DNA of 64,000 nucleotides from Streptomyces parvus (GTDB lineage Bacteria > Actinomycetota > Actinomycetes > Streptomycetales > Streptomycetaceae): positions 4,898,001 to 4,962,000 of the forward strand of contig NZ_CP135079.1 of assembly GCF_032121415.1 (NCBI RefSeq). Direction: 5' to 3'. Position 1 is the first letter of the stretch. The number at the start of each line of letters is the position of its first letter. A program made the translations under genes and the position numbers. Below, in pieces: positions 8,133 through 17,800 of this stretch. The notes under the pieces are model-generated. The model was not told the DNA's origin and did not search any database. It worked only from the letters and a program-made list of their open reading frames with translations.

Positions 8133-9194
8133 TCAGGTGAGCAGCGGCAGCACATCGGCGCCCAGCCGCCGCACGTTCTCCTCGGTCGCGGCGAGATCGC
8201 CCGACCCCTCCACCAGCAGCGCGAACCGTGTGATCCCGGTCCGCTCGGCGGTGGCCGCGAGCCGGTCCGCGGCCAGCCGTGGCGTCCCCACCGGGTGCAG
8301 CCCGCACAGCAGTTCCGTGTACGCGACCGGGTCCCGCATCACGCGGTGCCTGCCGTCGACCGTGACATGGGCGTCGAGCCCCTGCCGCAGCCAGCCCGGC
8401 ATCGTCTTCACCAGCATCTCCGTGGCGTCCCCGGCCTCGTCCGCGATCTGGGCCACCCCGGCGGACACATGTGCGGCCTCCTCCACCACCTCGCGCGGAT
8501 GCCCGGCCTCCCGCGCGGCCGTACGCCACAGGGCGACCATCTCCGCCTTCTCCTCGTCCCCGCAGTGCATGCCCAGCAGCATCGGCAGCGCCCGCGCCGC
8601 CGCGAGCCGCACGGTCGTGGGGGAGGTGCACGCCACGACGACCTCGGGCCCGGCGCCCGGTCCCATGGCGTCCGGTCCCCCCTCCGCCGGTCCCTCCAGC
8701 AGCTCGTCCGCGCGCGGCACCACCGCCACCTCGCGGAAGCCGAACCGCTCGCCGCGCCCCGCGACACGCGGCTCCCGCAGCCAGTCGAGCACCAGGTCCA
8801 GCGCCTCGGGGAAGCCGTTCTCGTACGCGTCGAGACCGCCGCCGAACACCTCCAGGTCCACCCACGGACCGCCCCGGCCCACGCCGAGCGAGAAGCGCCC
8901 GCCGCTGGTCAGATGCAGCAGCGCGGCCTGCTCGGCGAGGGCGACCGGGTGGTGGTTGGGCAGCACGCTGACCGCCGTGCCGACCCGGATGCTGCGGGTG
9001 CGGCCCAGCAGCAGCGCGGCCAGCGTCGTCGCCGAGGGGCAGACCCCGTACGGCACGAAGTGGTGCTCGGCCAGCCAGACCGAGTCGAGCCCGCTCTCCT
9101 CCGCGGCCTCGGTGGACCGGACGGCCCGGTGCAGGGCCTCACCCGGCCCCTGTCCCGGGAACTGGGCTGCCAGAACGAACGTTCCGATGCGCAT
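8133..9194 (-). CDS. LLM class flavin-dependent oxidoreductase (luciferase-like)
   Basis: Probable FMNH2- or F420-dependent monooxygenase/oxidoreductase of the bacterial luciferase fold, cytosolic. Protein of 353 aa from ATG 9194 with AAGGAGG 9 bases upstream. Family marks: MRIGTFVLAAQFPGQ at the start, the WLAEHHFVPYGVCPSAT segment, GVGRGGPWVDLEVFGG, and the C-terminal ADRLAATAERTGITRFALLV segment. Substrate cannot be predicted; no partner flavin reductase gene is adjacent. It is transcribed alone, toward the small conserved gene at 7626-8018, and divergent from the zinc-finger-like gene. Confidence 0.9.
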   Translation of the reverse strand: MRIGTFVLAAQFPGQGPGEALHRAVRSTEAAEESGLDSVWLAEHHFVPYGVCPSATTLAALLLGRTRSIRVGTAVSVLPNHHPVALAEQAALLHLTSGGRFSLGVGRGGPWVDLEVFGGGLDAYENGFPEALDLVLDWLREPRVAGRGERFGFREVAVVPRADELLEGPAEGGPDAMGPGAGPEVVVACTSPTTVRLAAARALPMLLGMHCGDEEKAEMVALWRTAAREAGHPREVVEEAAHVSAGVAQIADEAGDATEMLVKTMPGWLRQGLDAHVTVDGRHRVMRDPVAYTELLCGLHPVGTPRLAADRLAATAERTGITRFALLVEGSGDLAATEENVRRLGADVLPLLT

Positions 9195-9407
9195 CGTCTC
9201 TTGCCTCCTTGCGGCCCGACGCGTTTCTCCCCCACCGGCAACAACGTCTGACACGTGCCAAAGGCACGGTCCGGACGGAAGTTGTTGCGATTTTCCGCTA
9301 ACTCACCCCACTGCCGGACCGGGAGCGGCGGGCTGACCGACGGCTGCCCCGAACTCCAGGCTCTAGGCTTGGTCGGACCAGCCCGATCCGCTTCCGTGAG
9401 GTGTCCT

Positions 9408-9737
9408 GTGTCCCCGCGCCGCAACCGCCCCCGTGGCGGCGAGAGTCCCGACGAACGCCCCGGTACGGCGCCCGGCAGGTACGGCGGGGGAGGGGCCACC
9501 GAGAGCTGGCAGGGCGAGGAGTGGTCGGTGCGCCCGGTCAGCGGCGCCGGCGCCCAGGGCAAGCGGTACCGCTGCCCCGGCTGCGACCAGGAGATCCCCT
9601 CCGGGCTCCCGCATCTGGTGACCTGGCCGGAGTACGGCGGCATCGACGACCGCAGGCACTGGCACAAGGCCTGCTGGAACGCGAAGGACCGCCGCACCAC
9701 GAAGGTGCAGCGGTCCCGGAACGCGCCGCGCTACTGA
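9408..9737 (+). CDS. Small zinc-finger-like protein (commonly annotated ATP/GTP-binding)
   Basis: Protein of 109 aa. Start GTG 9408 is preceded by TGAGG at 6 bases, and reads SPRRNRPRGG. The N-terminal half is basic, Gly/Pro-rich and likely unstructured. The C-terminal half has RYRCPGCDQEIPSG and RRHWHKACWNAK, i.e. two CxxC cysteines followed by a His-rich segment ending in Cys, which looks like a treble-clef or zinc-ribbon site. Homologues are often labelled ATP/GTP-binding, but no P-loop is present. A nucleic-acid-binding role is my inference from basic charge plus the Zn-like motif. It ends 8 bp from the convergent permease gene. Confidence 0.8.
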   Translation: MSPRRNRPRGGESPDERPGTAPGRYGGGGATESWQGEEWSVRPVSGAGAQGKRYRCPGCDQEIPSGLPHLVTWPEYGGIDDRRHWHKACWNAKDRRTTKVQRSRNAPRY

Positions 9738-9745
9738 GGCCTGCC

Positions 9746-10597
9746 TCAGACGTCGCGCCGGTTCAGCAGCGCGACCGCCCCGCCCAGCGCCACGGCGACC
9801 AGGCCCAGCATCACCAGCAGCGGTTCCCAGGCGGACGGGCCGGAACCGGTCATCGTCGTGCCGTAGAGCGCGCTGAGCTGGTTGGGGATCGAGTACTCGA
9901 TCAGGAAGCGCTGAAGGCCCCGCAGGGCATCGGCGAACATGAACAGCGCGAGGACCAGCGGCAGCAGCACCACGCCGATCATGATGGTGATCGCGCCCGC
10001 CGAGTGCCGCACGATCGCGCCGATCCCGAGCGACAGCAGGCCGAGGCCCGCGATGTAGAGCCCGACGCCGACCGTCGAGAGCGCCCAGGCGCTGGCCGAG
10101 GCGGCGACCGTACCGCTCAGGATCAGGGTCTGGAGCACCGCGACCACCGCGGCGGTCACCGTCGTGATGACGAAGGTCAGCGAGAAGAAGACGATCGCCT
10201 TCGCCGCGAGCACCCGGGCCCGGCTCGGGCACGCCGTCAGCGTCGTACGGATCATGCCGGTGCTGTACTCGGAGCCGATGGTCAGCACCCCGAGCGTGAT
10301 CACGCAGATCGAACCCAGCAGCACTCCGAAGAAACCGAGGGCCAGAGCGGGCTCGCCCGCCAGGTTGGCGTCGTTCGCCGCGAGCAGCAGCGCGGTGCCC
10401 ACCCCGAGCGTCAGCATCAGCGTGACCATCACGCCGAGCGTCCAGACCGTGGCGCGTACGGAACGGAGCTTGGTCCACTCCGAGGCGATCGCGTCGCCCA
10501 GGGTGGCGGGCCGGATCGGGATCGGCGACTCGTAGAAGCTCAGCAGGCCCGCCTCCGGCGCCTGCCGGCGGTCCTGCGGGGTGGCCGGGGACGTCAT
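9746..10597 (-). CDS. ABC-2 type transporter permease (pair A)
   Basis: Membrane subunit of 283 aa. Start ATG 10597 overlaps the stop of the ATP-binding gene (ATGA), so translation is coupled. A 50-residue soluble start (MTSPATPQDRRQAPEAGLLS) precedes DAIASEWTKLRSVRATVWTL, the conserved ABC-2 entry motif, and six hydrophobic segments, including FGVLLGSICVITLGVLTIGS followed by EYSTGMIRTTLTACPSR, the family signature loop. It ends in LGGAVALLNRRDV. It is paralogous to the permease at 11879-12658: both have SEWTK(L/I)RSV and (E)YS(T/S)GMIRT. Substrate unknown. Confidence 0.92.
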   Translation of the reverse strand: MTSPATPQDRRQAPEAGLLSFYESPIPIRPATLGDAIASEWTKLRSVRATVWTLGVMVTLMLTLGVGTALLLAANDANLAGEPALALGFFGVLLGSICVITLGVLTIGSEYSTGMIRTTLTACPSRARVLAAKAIVFFSLTFVITTVTAAVVAVLQTLILSGTVAASASAWALSTVGVGLYIAGLGLLSLGIGAIVRHSAGAITIMIGVVLLPLVLALFMFADALRGLQRFLIEYSIPNQLSALYGTTMTGSGPSAWEPLLVMLGLVAVALGGAVALLNRRDV

Positions 10598-11748
10598 CTC
10601 AGGTCCTTGCTGGTCTGCTCTCCGGCCGGGGCGGCGGAAGAGGGCGCGGGGGCCGGGGACGGCACTGCGGCGGGGGCGGGTGCGGAGGCCGGGCGGTGGC
10701 CGGGCGGCGGCGGGGCGTACCAGCCCTCCTGCGGCACCTCCACCGGCGCGACGGGCACATCGGCGGGGCCGCCGACCGGATAGCCGTACGCGTCCAGGGG
10801 CGGCGGCTCCGCGAGGCCCGCCTTGGCGTCGTCCGTCGAGCGGTAGTCCACCAGGCCCTGCGTCAGCCGCATGTAGGCCTCCTCCAGCGACGCCTGGTGC
10901 GGGGACAGCTCCCAGAGCCGTACGTCGCAGCCGTGGGCCAGTTCGCTGATCCTCGGCAGCGGCAGCCCGGTGACCCGCAGGGCCCCGCCCGGCTCCGACA
11001 TGACCCGGCCGCCCGCCTCGATGAGCGTGGCGGTCAGCTTCTGCCGGTCCTCGGGGCCGTCCTCGGGCACCCGCACCCGGGCGAAGTCGGCGGAGTTGGC
11101 GGAGATGAAGTCCGTGACGCTCATGTCGGAGAGCAGCCGGCCGCGCCCGATCACGATCAGATGGTCGGCGGTGAGGGCCATCTCGCTCATCAGGTGGGAC
11201 GAGACGAAGACCGTGCGCCCCTCGGCGGCGAGCGACTTCATCAGATTGCGGACCCAGTGGATGCCCTCCGGGTCGAGACCGTTGACCGGCTCGTCGAACA
11301 GCAGGACCTGCGGATCCCCGAGCAGCGCCGCCGCGATCCCGAGCCGCTGCCCCATCCCGAGCGAGAAGCCGCTGGAGCGCCGCTTGGCGACGTCCTGGAG
11401 GCCGACGACGCCGAGGACCTCGTCGACCCGGGCCGCCGGGATACCGGCCAGCTGGGCCAGGGACAGCAGATGGTTGCGGGCGGTGCGGCCGCCGTGCACG
11501 CCCTTGGCGTCCAGCAGCGCGCCGACCTGGCGCGGCGCGTTCGGCAGGCTGCGGTAGGGGTGGCCGCCGATGGTGACGTGACCCGCGGTGGGGCGGTCCA
11601 GGCCGAGGATCATGCGCATCGTCGTGGACTTGCCCGACCCGTTGGGACCGAGGAATCCGGTGACGGCCCCCGGCCGCACCTGGAAGGAAAGGTCGTCCAC
11701 GGCCGTCTTCGCGCCGTAGCGCTTGGTCAGGCCGACTGCCTCGATCAT
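10594..11748 (-). CDS. ABC transporter ATP-binding protein (pair A)
   Basis: ATPase of 384 aa from ATG 11748 (MIEAVGLTKRYGAKTAVDDL). Walker A GPNGSGKSTT, signature SLGMGQRLGIAAAL, Walker B VLLFDEPVNGLDPEG and switch His in VSSHLMSE are intact. The signature is LGMGQ rather than LSGGQ, as in BcrA/YxlF-like exporters. After the nucleotide-binding domain (about 300 residues) there is an 80-residue Pro/Ala-rich tail (PAPAAVPSPAPAPSSAAPAG), absent from the paralogue in pair B. The tail may be a flexible linker. Operon with the downstream permease through an ATGA overlap. Confidence 0.93.
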   Translation of the reverse strand: MIEAVGLTKRYGAKTAVDDLSFQVRPGAVTGFLGPNGSGKSTTMRMILGLDRPTAGHVTIGGHPYRSLPNAPRQVGALLDAKGVHGGRTARNHLLSLAQLAGIPAARVDEVLGVVGLQDVAKRRSSGFSLGMGQRLGIAAALLGDPQVLLFDEPVNGLDPEGIHWVRNLMKSLAAEGRTVFVSSHLMSEMALTADHLIVIGRGRLLSDMSVTDFISANSADFARVRVPEDGPEDRQKLTATLIEAGGRVMSEPGGALRVTGLPLPRISELAHGCDVRLWELSPHQASLEEAYMRLTQGLVDYRSTDDAKAGLAEPPPLDAYGYPVGGPADVPVAPVEVPQEGWYAPPPPGHRPASAPAPAAVPSPAPAPSSAAPAGEQTSKDLR

Positions 11749-11878
11749 GCTCCAGCCCCATCGACTCACTCTGTCGGTCGGGGCTCGGGCCACCCGGCCG
11801 CACACCCCCGTAAGAGTTAGGAGGATAACCAGGCGCTGTCGGTTCCGGCCAAGTTGCGCACAGCGTGCGAGCGGTCCG

Positions 11879-12658
11879 TTACGCGTCCCGCTTCTTCAGG
11901 ACCAGGAAGCCGCCGAGCACCGCCGCCAGCACCCAGAGCACCATGATCCCGAGCCCTCCCCAGGGACCGTACGGGGCGGGATCGGTGTTCATCGCGTCCG
12001 GGACGACCTGCATGATCTTCGAACCGGCCTGGTCGGGGAAGTACCGGGCGACGTCCTTGGCCCCCGGCACCGCCGCGAGGATCTGCGAGACCAGGAAGAA
12101 GAACGGCATCAGGATGCCGAGCGACAGCATGGAGCTGCGCAGCATCGCGGCCACCCCCATCGAGAAGATCGCGATCAGCCCCATGTAGAGCCCGCCGCCG
12201 ACGACCGCGCGCAGCACGTTCTCCGCGCCGATGTCGGTGCCCCGGTCGCCGAGCATGGCCTGGCTCAGGAAGAACGAGACGAAGCTGGTGAGCAGCCCCA
12301 CGACGAGGGCCAGCACCCCGGCCACGGCGATCTTGCTGAAGAGGAACGTCGCGCGCTGGGGCACCGCCGCCAGCGAGGTGCGGATCATGCCGGAGCTGTA
12401 CTCCGTGCCGACCACGAGCACCCCGAACACCACCATCGCGAGCTGGCCGAGAATCGTCCCGGAGAAGCTGACGAACGTCGGGTCGAACGTGGCCTGCTCG
12501 GCCTCGGAGAGGTCGTCGAACGTGGCGTTCAGCAGGGCGCTCAGGGCCGCGCCCATCACCACCGTGACGGCGAACGCCGAGATGAGGGTCCAGGTGGTCG
12601 AGGAGACCGACCGGATCTTGGTCCATTCCGAGGTGAGAACCGCGGGTACCGATGCCAT
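11879..12658 (-). CDS. ABC-2 type transporter permease (pair B)
   Basis: Membrane subunit of 259 aa. ATG 12658 has AAGGGGG about 10 bases upstream; an in-frame GTG at 12667 overlaps the ATPase stop as GTGA and is an alternative start (262 aa). The sequence enters the membrane after VLTSEWTKIRSVSSTTWTL, has a long extracellular loop (LLNATFDDLSEAEQATFDP), then several helices, the loop EYSSGMIRTSLAAVPQRATF, and ends VLGGFLVLKKRDA. Same architecture as the pair A permease, suggesting tandem duplication. Substrate unknown. Confidence 0.92.
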   Translation of the reverse strand: MASVPAVLTSEWTKIRSVSSTTWTLISAFAVTVVMGAALSALLNATFDDLSEAEQATFDPTFVSFSGTILGQLAMVVFGVLVVGTEYSSGMIRTSLAAVPQRATFLFSKIAVAGVLALVVGLLTSFVSFFLSQAMLGDRGTDIGAENVLRAVVGGGLYMGLIAIFSMGVAAMLRSSMLSLGILMPFFFLVSQILAAVPGAKDVARYFPDQAGSKIMQVVPDAMNTDPAPYGPWGGLGIMVLWVLAAVLGGFLVLKKRDA

Positions 12659-12663
12659 GGTCG

Positions 12664-13659
12664 TCACGCCCCCTTGCCGTCGGTGCCGCCGGGCTTGTTC
12701 CAGTGATCGCCCCAGCCGGCCCCCACCGCGGGAGGTTCGGCCGCCGGATCCCGGTCCGAATGGGCGTGATACTCCACCGAGCCGGCGGTCATCTGCATGA
12801 ACGCCTCCTCCAGCGAGGCCCGCTGGGAGCTCAGCTCGTGCAGCACCACCTGGTGCCGGGCCGCCAGCTCGCCCAGCTCCTCGGTCGTGGCGCCGTCGAT
12901 CTCCAGGACGCCGCCCGTCGTCTCGACGGCGGTGAAGCCCTCCTGGTGCAGCACGTCCCGCAGCCGTTCGTGCTGCGGTGAGCGCAGCCGCGTGTAGCTG
13001 CGGGAGTTCTCGTGGATGAAGTCCGCCATCGAGGTGTCGGCGAGCAGTCTGCCCTGGCCGATCACGATCAAGTGGTCGGCGGTCAGCGCCATTTCGCTCA
13101 TCAGATGCGAGGAGACGAAGATCGTCCGGCCCTCCGACGCGAGCGCCTTCATCAGATTGCGGATCCAGTGGATGCCCTCCGGGTCCAGTCCGTTGACCGG
13201 CTCGTCGAACATCAGGATCTCGGGATCGCCCAGCAACGCGGAGGCGATTCCGAGCCGCTGGCCCATGCCGAGGGAGAACCCCTTGGACTTCTTCTTCGCG
13301 ACCGCGCTCAGCCCGACCATGTCGAGCACCTCGTCGACCCGGCTGCTCGGGATGCGGTTGCTCTGCGCCAGGCACAGCAGGTTGTTGTACGCGCTGCGAC
13401 CGCCGTGCATCGCCTTGGCGTCGAGGAGCGCCCCGATGTACTTCAGCGGTTCCTGGAGGTCGCGGTAGTGCTTGCCGTCGATGCGCACCGTACCGCTGGT
13501 GGGATTGTCGAGATCGAGCATCATCCGCATCGTGGTGGACTTGCCCGCCCCGTTGGGGCCGAGAAAGCCGGTCACGATGCCCGGTCTGACCTGAAACGAC
13601 AGATGATCGACGGCGACCTTGCTGCCGAACCGTTTGGTGAGTCCCTCGAGCTCGATCAT
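12664..13659 (-). CDS. ABC transporter ATP-binding protein (pair B)
   Basis: ATPase of 331 aa from ATG 13659 (MIELEGLTKRFGSKVAVDHL). Walker A GPNGAGKSTT, signature SLGMGQRLGIASAL, Walker B ILMFDEPVNGLDPEG and switch His VSSHLMSE are intact and nearly identical to pair A. The remaining 100 residues (ARHQVVLHELSSQRASLEEA) are the usual C-terminal accessory domain. No ribosome site precedes the ATG; GTG 13665 two codons earlier is possible. The permease start follows 5 bp after the stop. Upstream spacer to filP is about 85 bp. Confidence 0.93.
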   Translation of the reverse strand: MIELEGLTKRFGSKVAVDHLSFQVRPGIVTGFLGPNGAGKSTTMRMMLDLDNPTSGTVRIDGKHYRDLQEPLKYIGALLDAKAMHGGRSAYNNLLCLAQSNRIPSSRVDEVLDMVGLSAVAKKKSKGFSLGMGQRLGIASALLGDPEILMFDEPVNGLDPEGIHWIRNLMKALASEGRTIFVSSHLMSEMALTADHLIVIGQGRLLADTSMADFIHENSRSYTRLRSPQHERLRDVLHQEGFTAVETTGGVLEIDGATTEELGELAARHQVVLHELSSQRASLEEAFMQMTAGSVEYHAHSDRDPAAEPPAVGAGWGDHWNKPGGTDGKGA

Positions 13660-13744
13660 GCGCACACGCTAGAACGCCGGAGCGCCCGGCGCCACCACAA
13701 AGGCGGAACCGGGCGCACACGGGGGTACGGCGCTCCTGCGGGGA

Positions 13745-14683
13745 TCAGCGGCTCTGCTGGGCCGGGACACCGCGCGTCGCGGGCTCGTCCTCCACCGGGG
13801 AGCCGGCCGCGGCCACGGCGGCGCCGGTCAGCGTCGCGAGCATCTCGCGGACGTTGGTCAGCTGCGCGTTGATCGAGTCGCGGCGGTTGGTGAGCGCCGC
13901 CAGCTCGCGCTCCGATTCGCTGCGGATCCGGTCGGCCTTGGCGTTGGCGTCGGCGACGATGTCCTCGGCCTGACGCTGGGCGGTCTCCACCGTCTGGCGG
14001 GCCCGGCGCTCGGCGTCCGTGCGGAGCTTCTCGGCCTCCAGGCGGAGTTGCTCGGCGCGGTGCTCGATCTCGGCGAGACGCTTCTCGGCCTTGGCCTGAC
14101 GGGACGCGAGGTCGCGCTCCGACTGCTCGCGGCGCTTGGCGAGGTTGGTCTCGAAGTCGGCTGCGGCCTGGGCGGCCTTGGCGCGGGTCTCCTCGAAGAG
14201 GGCGTCGGCCTCCTCACGCTTCTGCTGGGCGTCCTTCTGGGCGTCGGAGCGGAGCGTGTTCGCCTCGCCCTGGGCCTTCTCGACGATGCGGACGCCTTCG
14301 TCCTCGGCCTTCGCCTTGCGCTCGGCGGCGAACGACTCCGCGTCGTTGCGCACCTGCTGGGCCGCCGACTCGGCGAGCTCGCGGTGCTGCTCGGCGGCCC
14401 GGCGGGCCTCCTCGCGCAGGTCCTTCGCCTCCTCCTCGGCGAGGCGGAGAATCTTCTCGACGCGGGCACCGAGCCCGGCGTACGACGGCTCGGCGTCGTT
14501 TACCTGGGCCTGGGCGTTCTGCGTTTCGAGGTGCAGTTCCTCGATGCGCTTTTCCAGAGAGGTGATTCGGGCCAGGGCACTGTCACGGTCCGCGATGAGC
14601 TTGGCGATGCGGTCGTCCACCTGACCGCGGTCGTAGCCACGGCGCACGTGCTCGAAGCCGAAGGGGGAGGAAGGGTCACTCAT
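13745..14683 (-). CDS. filP: FilP, coiled-coil intermediate-filament-like cytoskeletal protein
   Basis: Forms filament networks behind the hyphal tip, gives stiffness to hyphae, and interacts with DivIVA and Scy (known from S. coelicolor). Protein of 312 aa from ATG 14683 with AGGA 5 bases upstream; S. coelicolor FilP is about 310 aa. A short N-terminal DivIVA-like head (FGFEHVRRGYDRGQVDDRIA) is followed by an almost unbroken coiled coil rich in Glu/Lys/Arg/Ala/Gln from about residue 35 to 285 (e.g. RQEEADALFEE-type heptads, RQTVETAQRQAEDIVADANA). The C-terminal 30 residues are a flexible tail (DEPATRGVPAQQSR). Located directly downstream of scy on the same strand, as in other streptomycetes. 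Confidence 0.95.
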   Translation of the reverse strand: MSDPSSPFGFEHVRRGYDRGQVDDRIAKLIADRDSALARITSLEKRIEELHLETQNAQAQVNDAEPSYAGLGARVEKILRLAEEEAKDLREEARRAAEQHRELAESAAQQVRNDAESFAAERKAKAEDEGVRIVEKAQGEANTLRSDAQKDAQQKREEADALFEETRAKAAQAAADFETNLAKRREQSERDLASRQAKAEKRLAEIEHRAEQLRLEAEKLRTDAERRARQTVETAQRQAEDIVADANAKADRIRSESERELAALTNRRDSINAQLTNVREMLATLTGAAVAAAGSPVEDEPATRGVPAQQSR

Positions 14684-14723
14684 GGGGTTCCTGTCGAATG
14701 AGACCGGTGAGGTGATAGAGGGA

Positions 14724-14750
14724 ATCCTAGGGGCCATTGCGGCGTGTCAG
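14724..14750 (-). promoter_or_regulatory. Candidate filP promoter
   Basis: On the minus strand CTGACA (14745-14750) and TAGGAT (14724-14729) are separated by 15 bases, about 40 bp before the filP start codon. Both hexamers are near the vegetative consensus but the spacer is short, so this is a moderate call. It would allow filP to be expressed separately from scy. Confidence 0.4.
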
Positions 14751-14785
14751 CGTGAAGATGCCGGTTTGATCTGGAGAATGACACC

Positions 14786-14827
14786 CCTTTTGAGTGGCTG
14801 ACCCCCGGAGTGCTTGCCACTCGAAGG
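14786..14827 (-). terminator. Hairpin between scy and filP
   Basis: Inverted repeat of about 12 bp (14786-14798 with 14816-14827, one bulged base) with a 17-base loop, 44 bp after the scy stop codon. Likely reduces read-through from scy into filP; stem is imperfect, so it may be partial. Confidence 0.5.
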
Positions 14828-14870
14828 CTTGAATGTCCATGACGAAGCACGGCGCAGCGCGGGCCGGCGG

Positions 14871-17800
14871 TCACCGCTCGGACGACTTGCCCCCCGACCG
14901 TGTGCCCGCCGCCGCCGGAGCCTTGGCGCTTCCCGCGGAACCGCCGGCCGGTTTCCCGCCCCCGCCCGGAGTCTCGAAAGACTCCAACGCTTCCAGCACG
15001 TCCTGGACACGGGAGATCTCCGCATTGATGTCCTCGCGTCTGCGCACCAGGACATCCAGCTCGCGCCTGCCCTCGTCGACCGTCGCCTCCGCCTCGGCCT
15101 GGGCCTCGGCCCGCAGTTTCTCCGCCTCGCGGATCAGCTCGGCCTTCTTGGTCTCGGCCTCCTTCAGCAGCGACTCGGCCCGTTTCACCGCGGCGATACG
15201 GACCTTGCTCGCCTCCGAATTGGCCTCCGCCAACAGCTCCTTGGCCTTGGCCTCGGCCTCGTCGCGCTGCTCGGTCGCCGCCTTCATCAGGTTGTCGACG
15301 CGCTCCCCGGCGGTCTTCATCTGCTCGGACGTCTCCCGGCGGGCCCGCTCGTGCAGCTCCTCGATCTCACTCTCCAGCCGGGCCCGCAGCTCCTCGGCCC
15401 GTTCGCGGATCTGCGTCGCGTCACGCCGCGCGCCGACCAGCAGTTCGTCGGCGTCGGCACGGGCGCGCTCCACCAGGGTGTTGCCCTCGACGGTCGCTTC
15501 CGAGGTGATCCGCTGGGCCTCCTTGCGGGCCGCGCCGACCATCGTGTCGGACTGCGTCTCGGCCTCGGTGGCCGTACGCAGCGCCTCTTCCCGTGCCTTG
15601 TTGATGAGCTGGTCCGCCTGCTCGGCCGCGTCCGCCCGGCGCTTGGCCGCCGCCTCGCGCGCCTCGTCCAGCACCCGGTCCGCCTCCTGACGGGCCGACG
15701 AGCGCAGCTCCTCCGCCGCCGACTCCGCCTCGTCGCGCAGCCGTTCGGCCTCCTCGTGGGCGCGGGCCGCGTGCTCCTGCGCGGAGCCGAGCCGCTCGGC
15801 CGCCTCCGCGCGCAGCCGCTCGGACTCGGCGGTCGCCTCGGCCAGCATCCGGTCCGCCTTCTCGGTGGACTCGCTGCGGCGGCGGTTGGCCTCCGTGGTG
15901 GCCTCGACGACGAGCTGCTCGGAGGCCTGGGCGGCCTCGGTGCGGATGCGTTCGCTCTCGGTGGTCGCCTCGCCGATCAGCCGGTCCGACTGGGCCGCCG
16001 CCTCGGAACGGATCCGGTTGGCGTCCTGCCGGGCCTCGGCACGGGCGCGCGAGGCGTCCTGCTCCGCCGACGCCAGCGCGTCGGACGCCTCGGTGCGCAT
16101 CCGCTGGCTGTACTCGGAGGCGTCCGCCCGCAACCGCTCCGACTCGGTGATCGCCTCGGAGACCGTCCGCTCGGCCAGCGCCTTCGCGGCCTCGGTCTCC
16201 TCGCGCGCCTCCTGCCGGAGCCGGCCCGACTCCTCGTTCGCCTCCCGGCGCAGCCGGATCGCGTCCTCCGAGGCCCGCTCCCGCTCCGCGTGCGCGTCGG
16301 CGCGGACCCGGTCCGCCTCCTCCTGCGCCTCGGTACGGGTGCGCTCCGCGGCGTGCTCCGCGGCCGAACGCAGGCCGGTGATCTCCTCCTCGGCCTGCTC
16401 GTGCAGGCCCGAGACGGAGTCCCGTACCTGCTGGGCGGTCTGCTCGGCCGCCGAGACCAGCTCGGTCGCCCGGGCGTCCGCCTCCTCGACCAGCCGGCGC
16501 GCCTCGGCCTCCGCCTCCTCGACCCGCTTGCGGGCGGAGGCGAGCAGCTCCTCGCTCTGCTCGCGGGCCCGCTCACGCTCCTGCTCCGCCTCCAACCGGG
16601 CGGCGCCGAGGGTCTCCTCGGCCTCCCGGCGGCGGCGCGTCGCCTCCTCCTGGGCGGCGGCCAGCGCCTCGGCGGCCTCGGCCCCGACCCGCTCGGCGGC
16701 GGCCGCGGCCTCCGCGCGCACCCGGTCGGCGCTCTCCTGCGCCTCGGACTTGAGCCGCTCCGCCTCGGCGGCCGCCTCGCTCCGCAGCCGTACGGCGACG
16801 TTCTCGCCCTCGGCCCGGGACTGGGCGGCGTCCGCGGCGGCCTCGTCGCGCAGCCGCTCGGCCTCGGTCTCGGCCTGCTCGGTCAGCGCCCGCAGCCGCT
16901 CGGCCGCCTCCGCGCGCAGCCGCTCCGACTCCTCGTTCGTCTCGCGGCGGATCCGCTCGGCGTCGGTGCGGGCCTCACTCAGCGCCTCCTCGGCGGCGGC
17001 GAGCCGGGACTCGGCCTCGGTGTGCAGTCGGGCCAGCTCGTCGGCGGCCTCGGCCTGCCGGGCGGCCACGCCGCGCTCGGTCTCCTCGCGCAGCTCGGCC
17101 GCTGCCGCCTCCGCGGCCGCCGTGACGGCCGCCGCCTGCTCCTCGGCCTCGGCCCGCAGCGCGTCGGCCTCGGTCCGGGTGCGCTCCAGCGTCTCCTCGG
17201 CCTGCTTGCGCAGGGTCGCGGCCCGCTCGGCGGCCTCGGCGCGGACGCGCTCGCTCTCGCCGTTCGCCTTGGCGCGCAACTCGTCGGCGTCGGAGCGGGC
17301 CTTGGTCAGCAGCTCCTCGGCGGTGCGGGCGCCCTCCTCCAGTTGCTGGACCGCCTCACGGCGGGCCTCGCCCCGGATCCGCTCGCCCTCGGCGACCGCC
17401 TCGGAGCGCAGCTGCTCGGCCTCGCCGCGCAGCCTGCGGGCCTCCTCCTGGAGCTCGACCGTCCTGGCCCGGTACTCCTTGGTGTCGTCCTTGGCCGCGC
17501 CCTTCAGCTCGTCGGCCTGCTCGGCCGCCTCGCCGCGCAGCCGGTCCGCCTCGGCCTCCGCCTCGCGGCGGATCCGCTCGGCCTCCTCGCGCGCCGCCTT
17601 CGTCGTCGACTGCGCGTCCTCGGATGCCTTGGTGAGCACCTCCTCGGCGCTGCGGGCCGCCTTGGCCAGCTGGGCGGCGGCGTCCTCGGCGGCGGCCGTG
17701 TTGGCCTTCTCGGCCGCTTCCGCGACCAGCCGCTCCGCCTCCGCACGGGCGTCGGCGAGGGCCTGCTCGGCCTCTTCCTTGAGGGTGTCGGCGCTCTTGG

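Noticed and set aside
9746..11803. Single 685-residue frame covering both ATPase and permease of ABC pair A
   Set aside because: Its first 400 residues are out of frame with the ATPase gene; the real permease starts at 10597 by ATGA overlap. The same applies to the 613-residue frame at 11879-13720.
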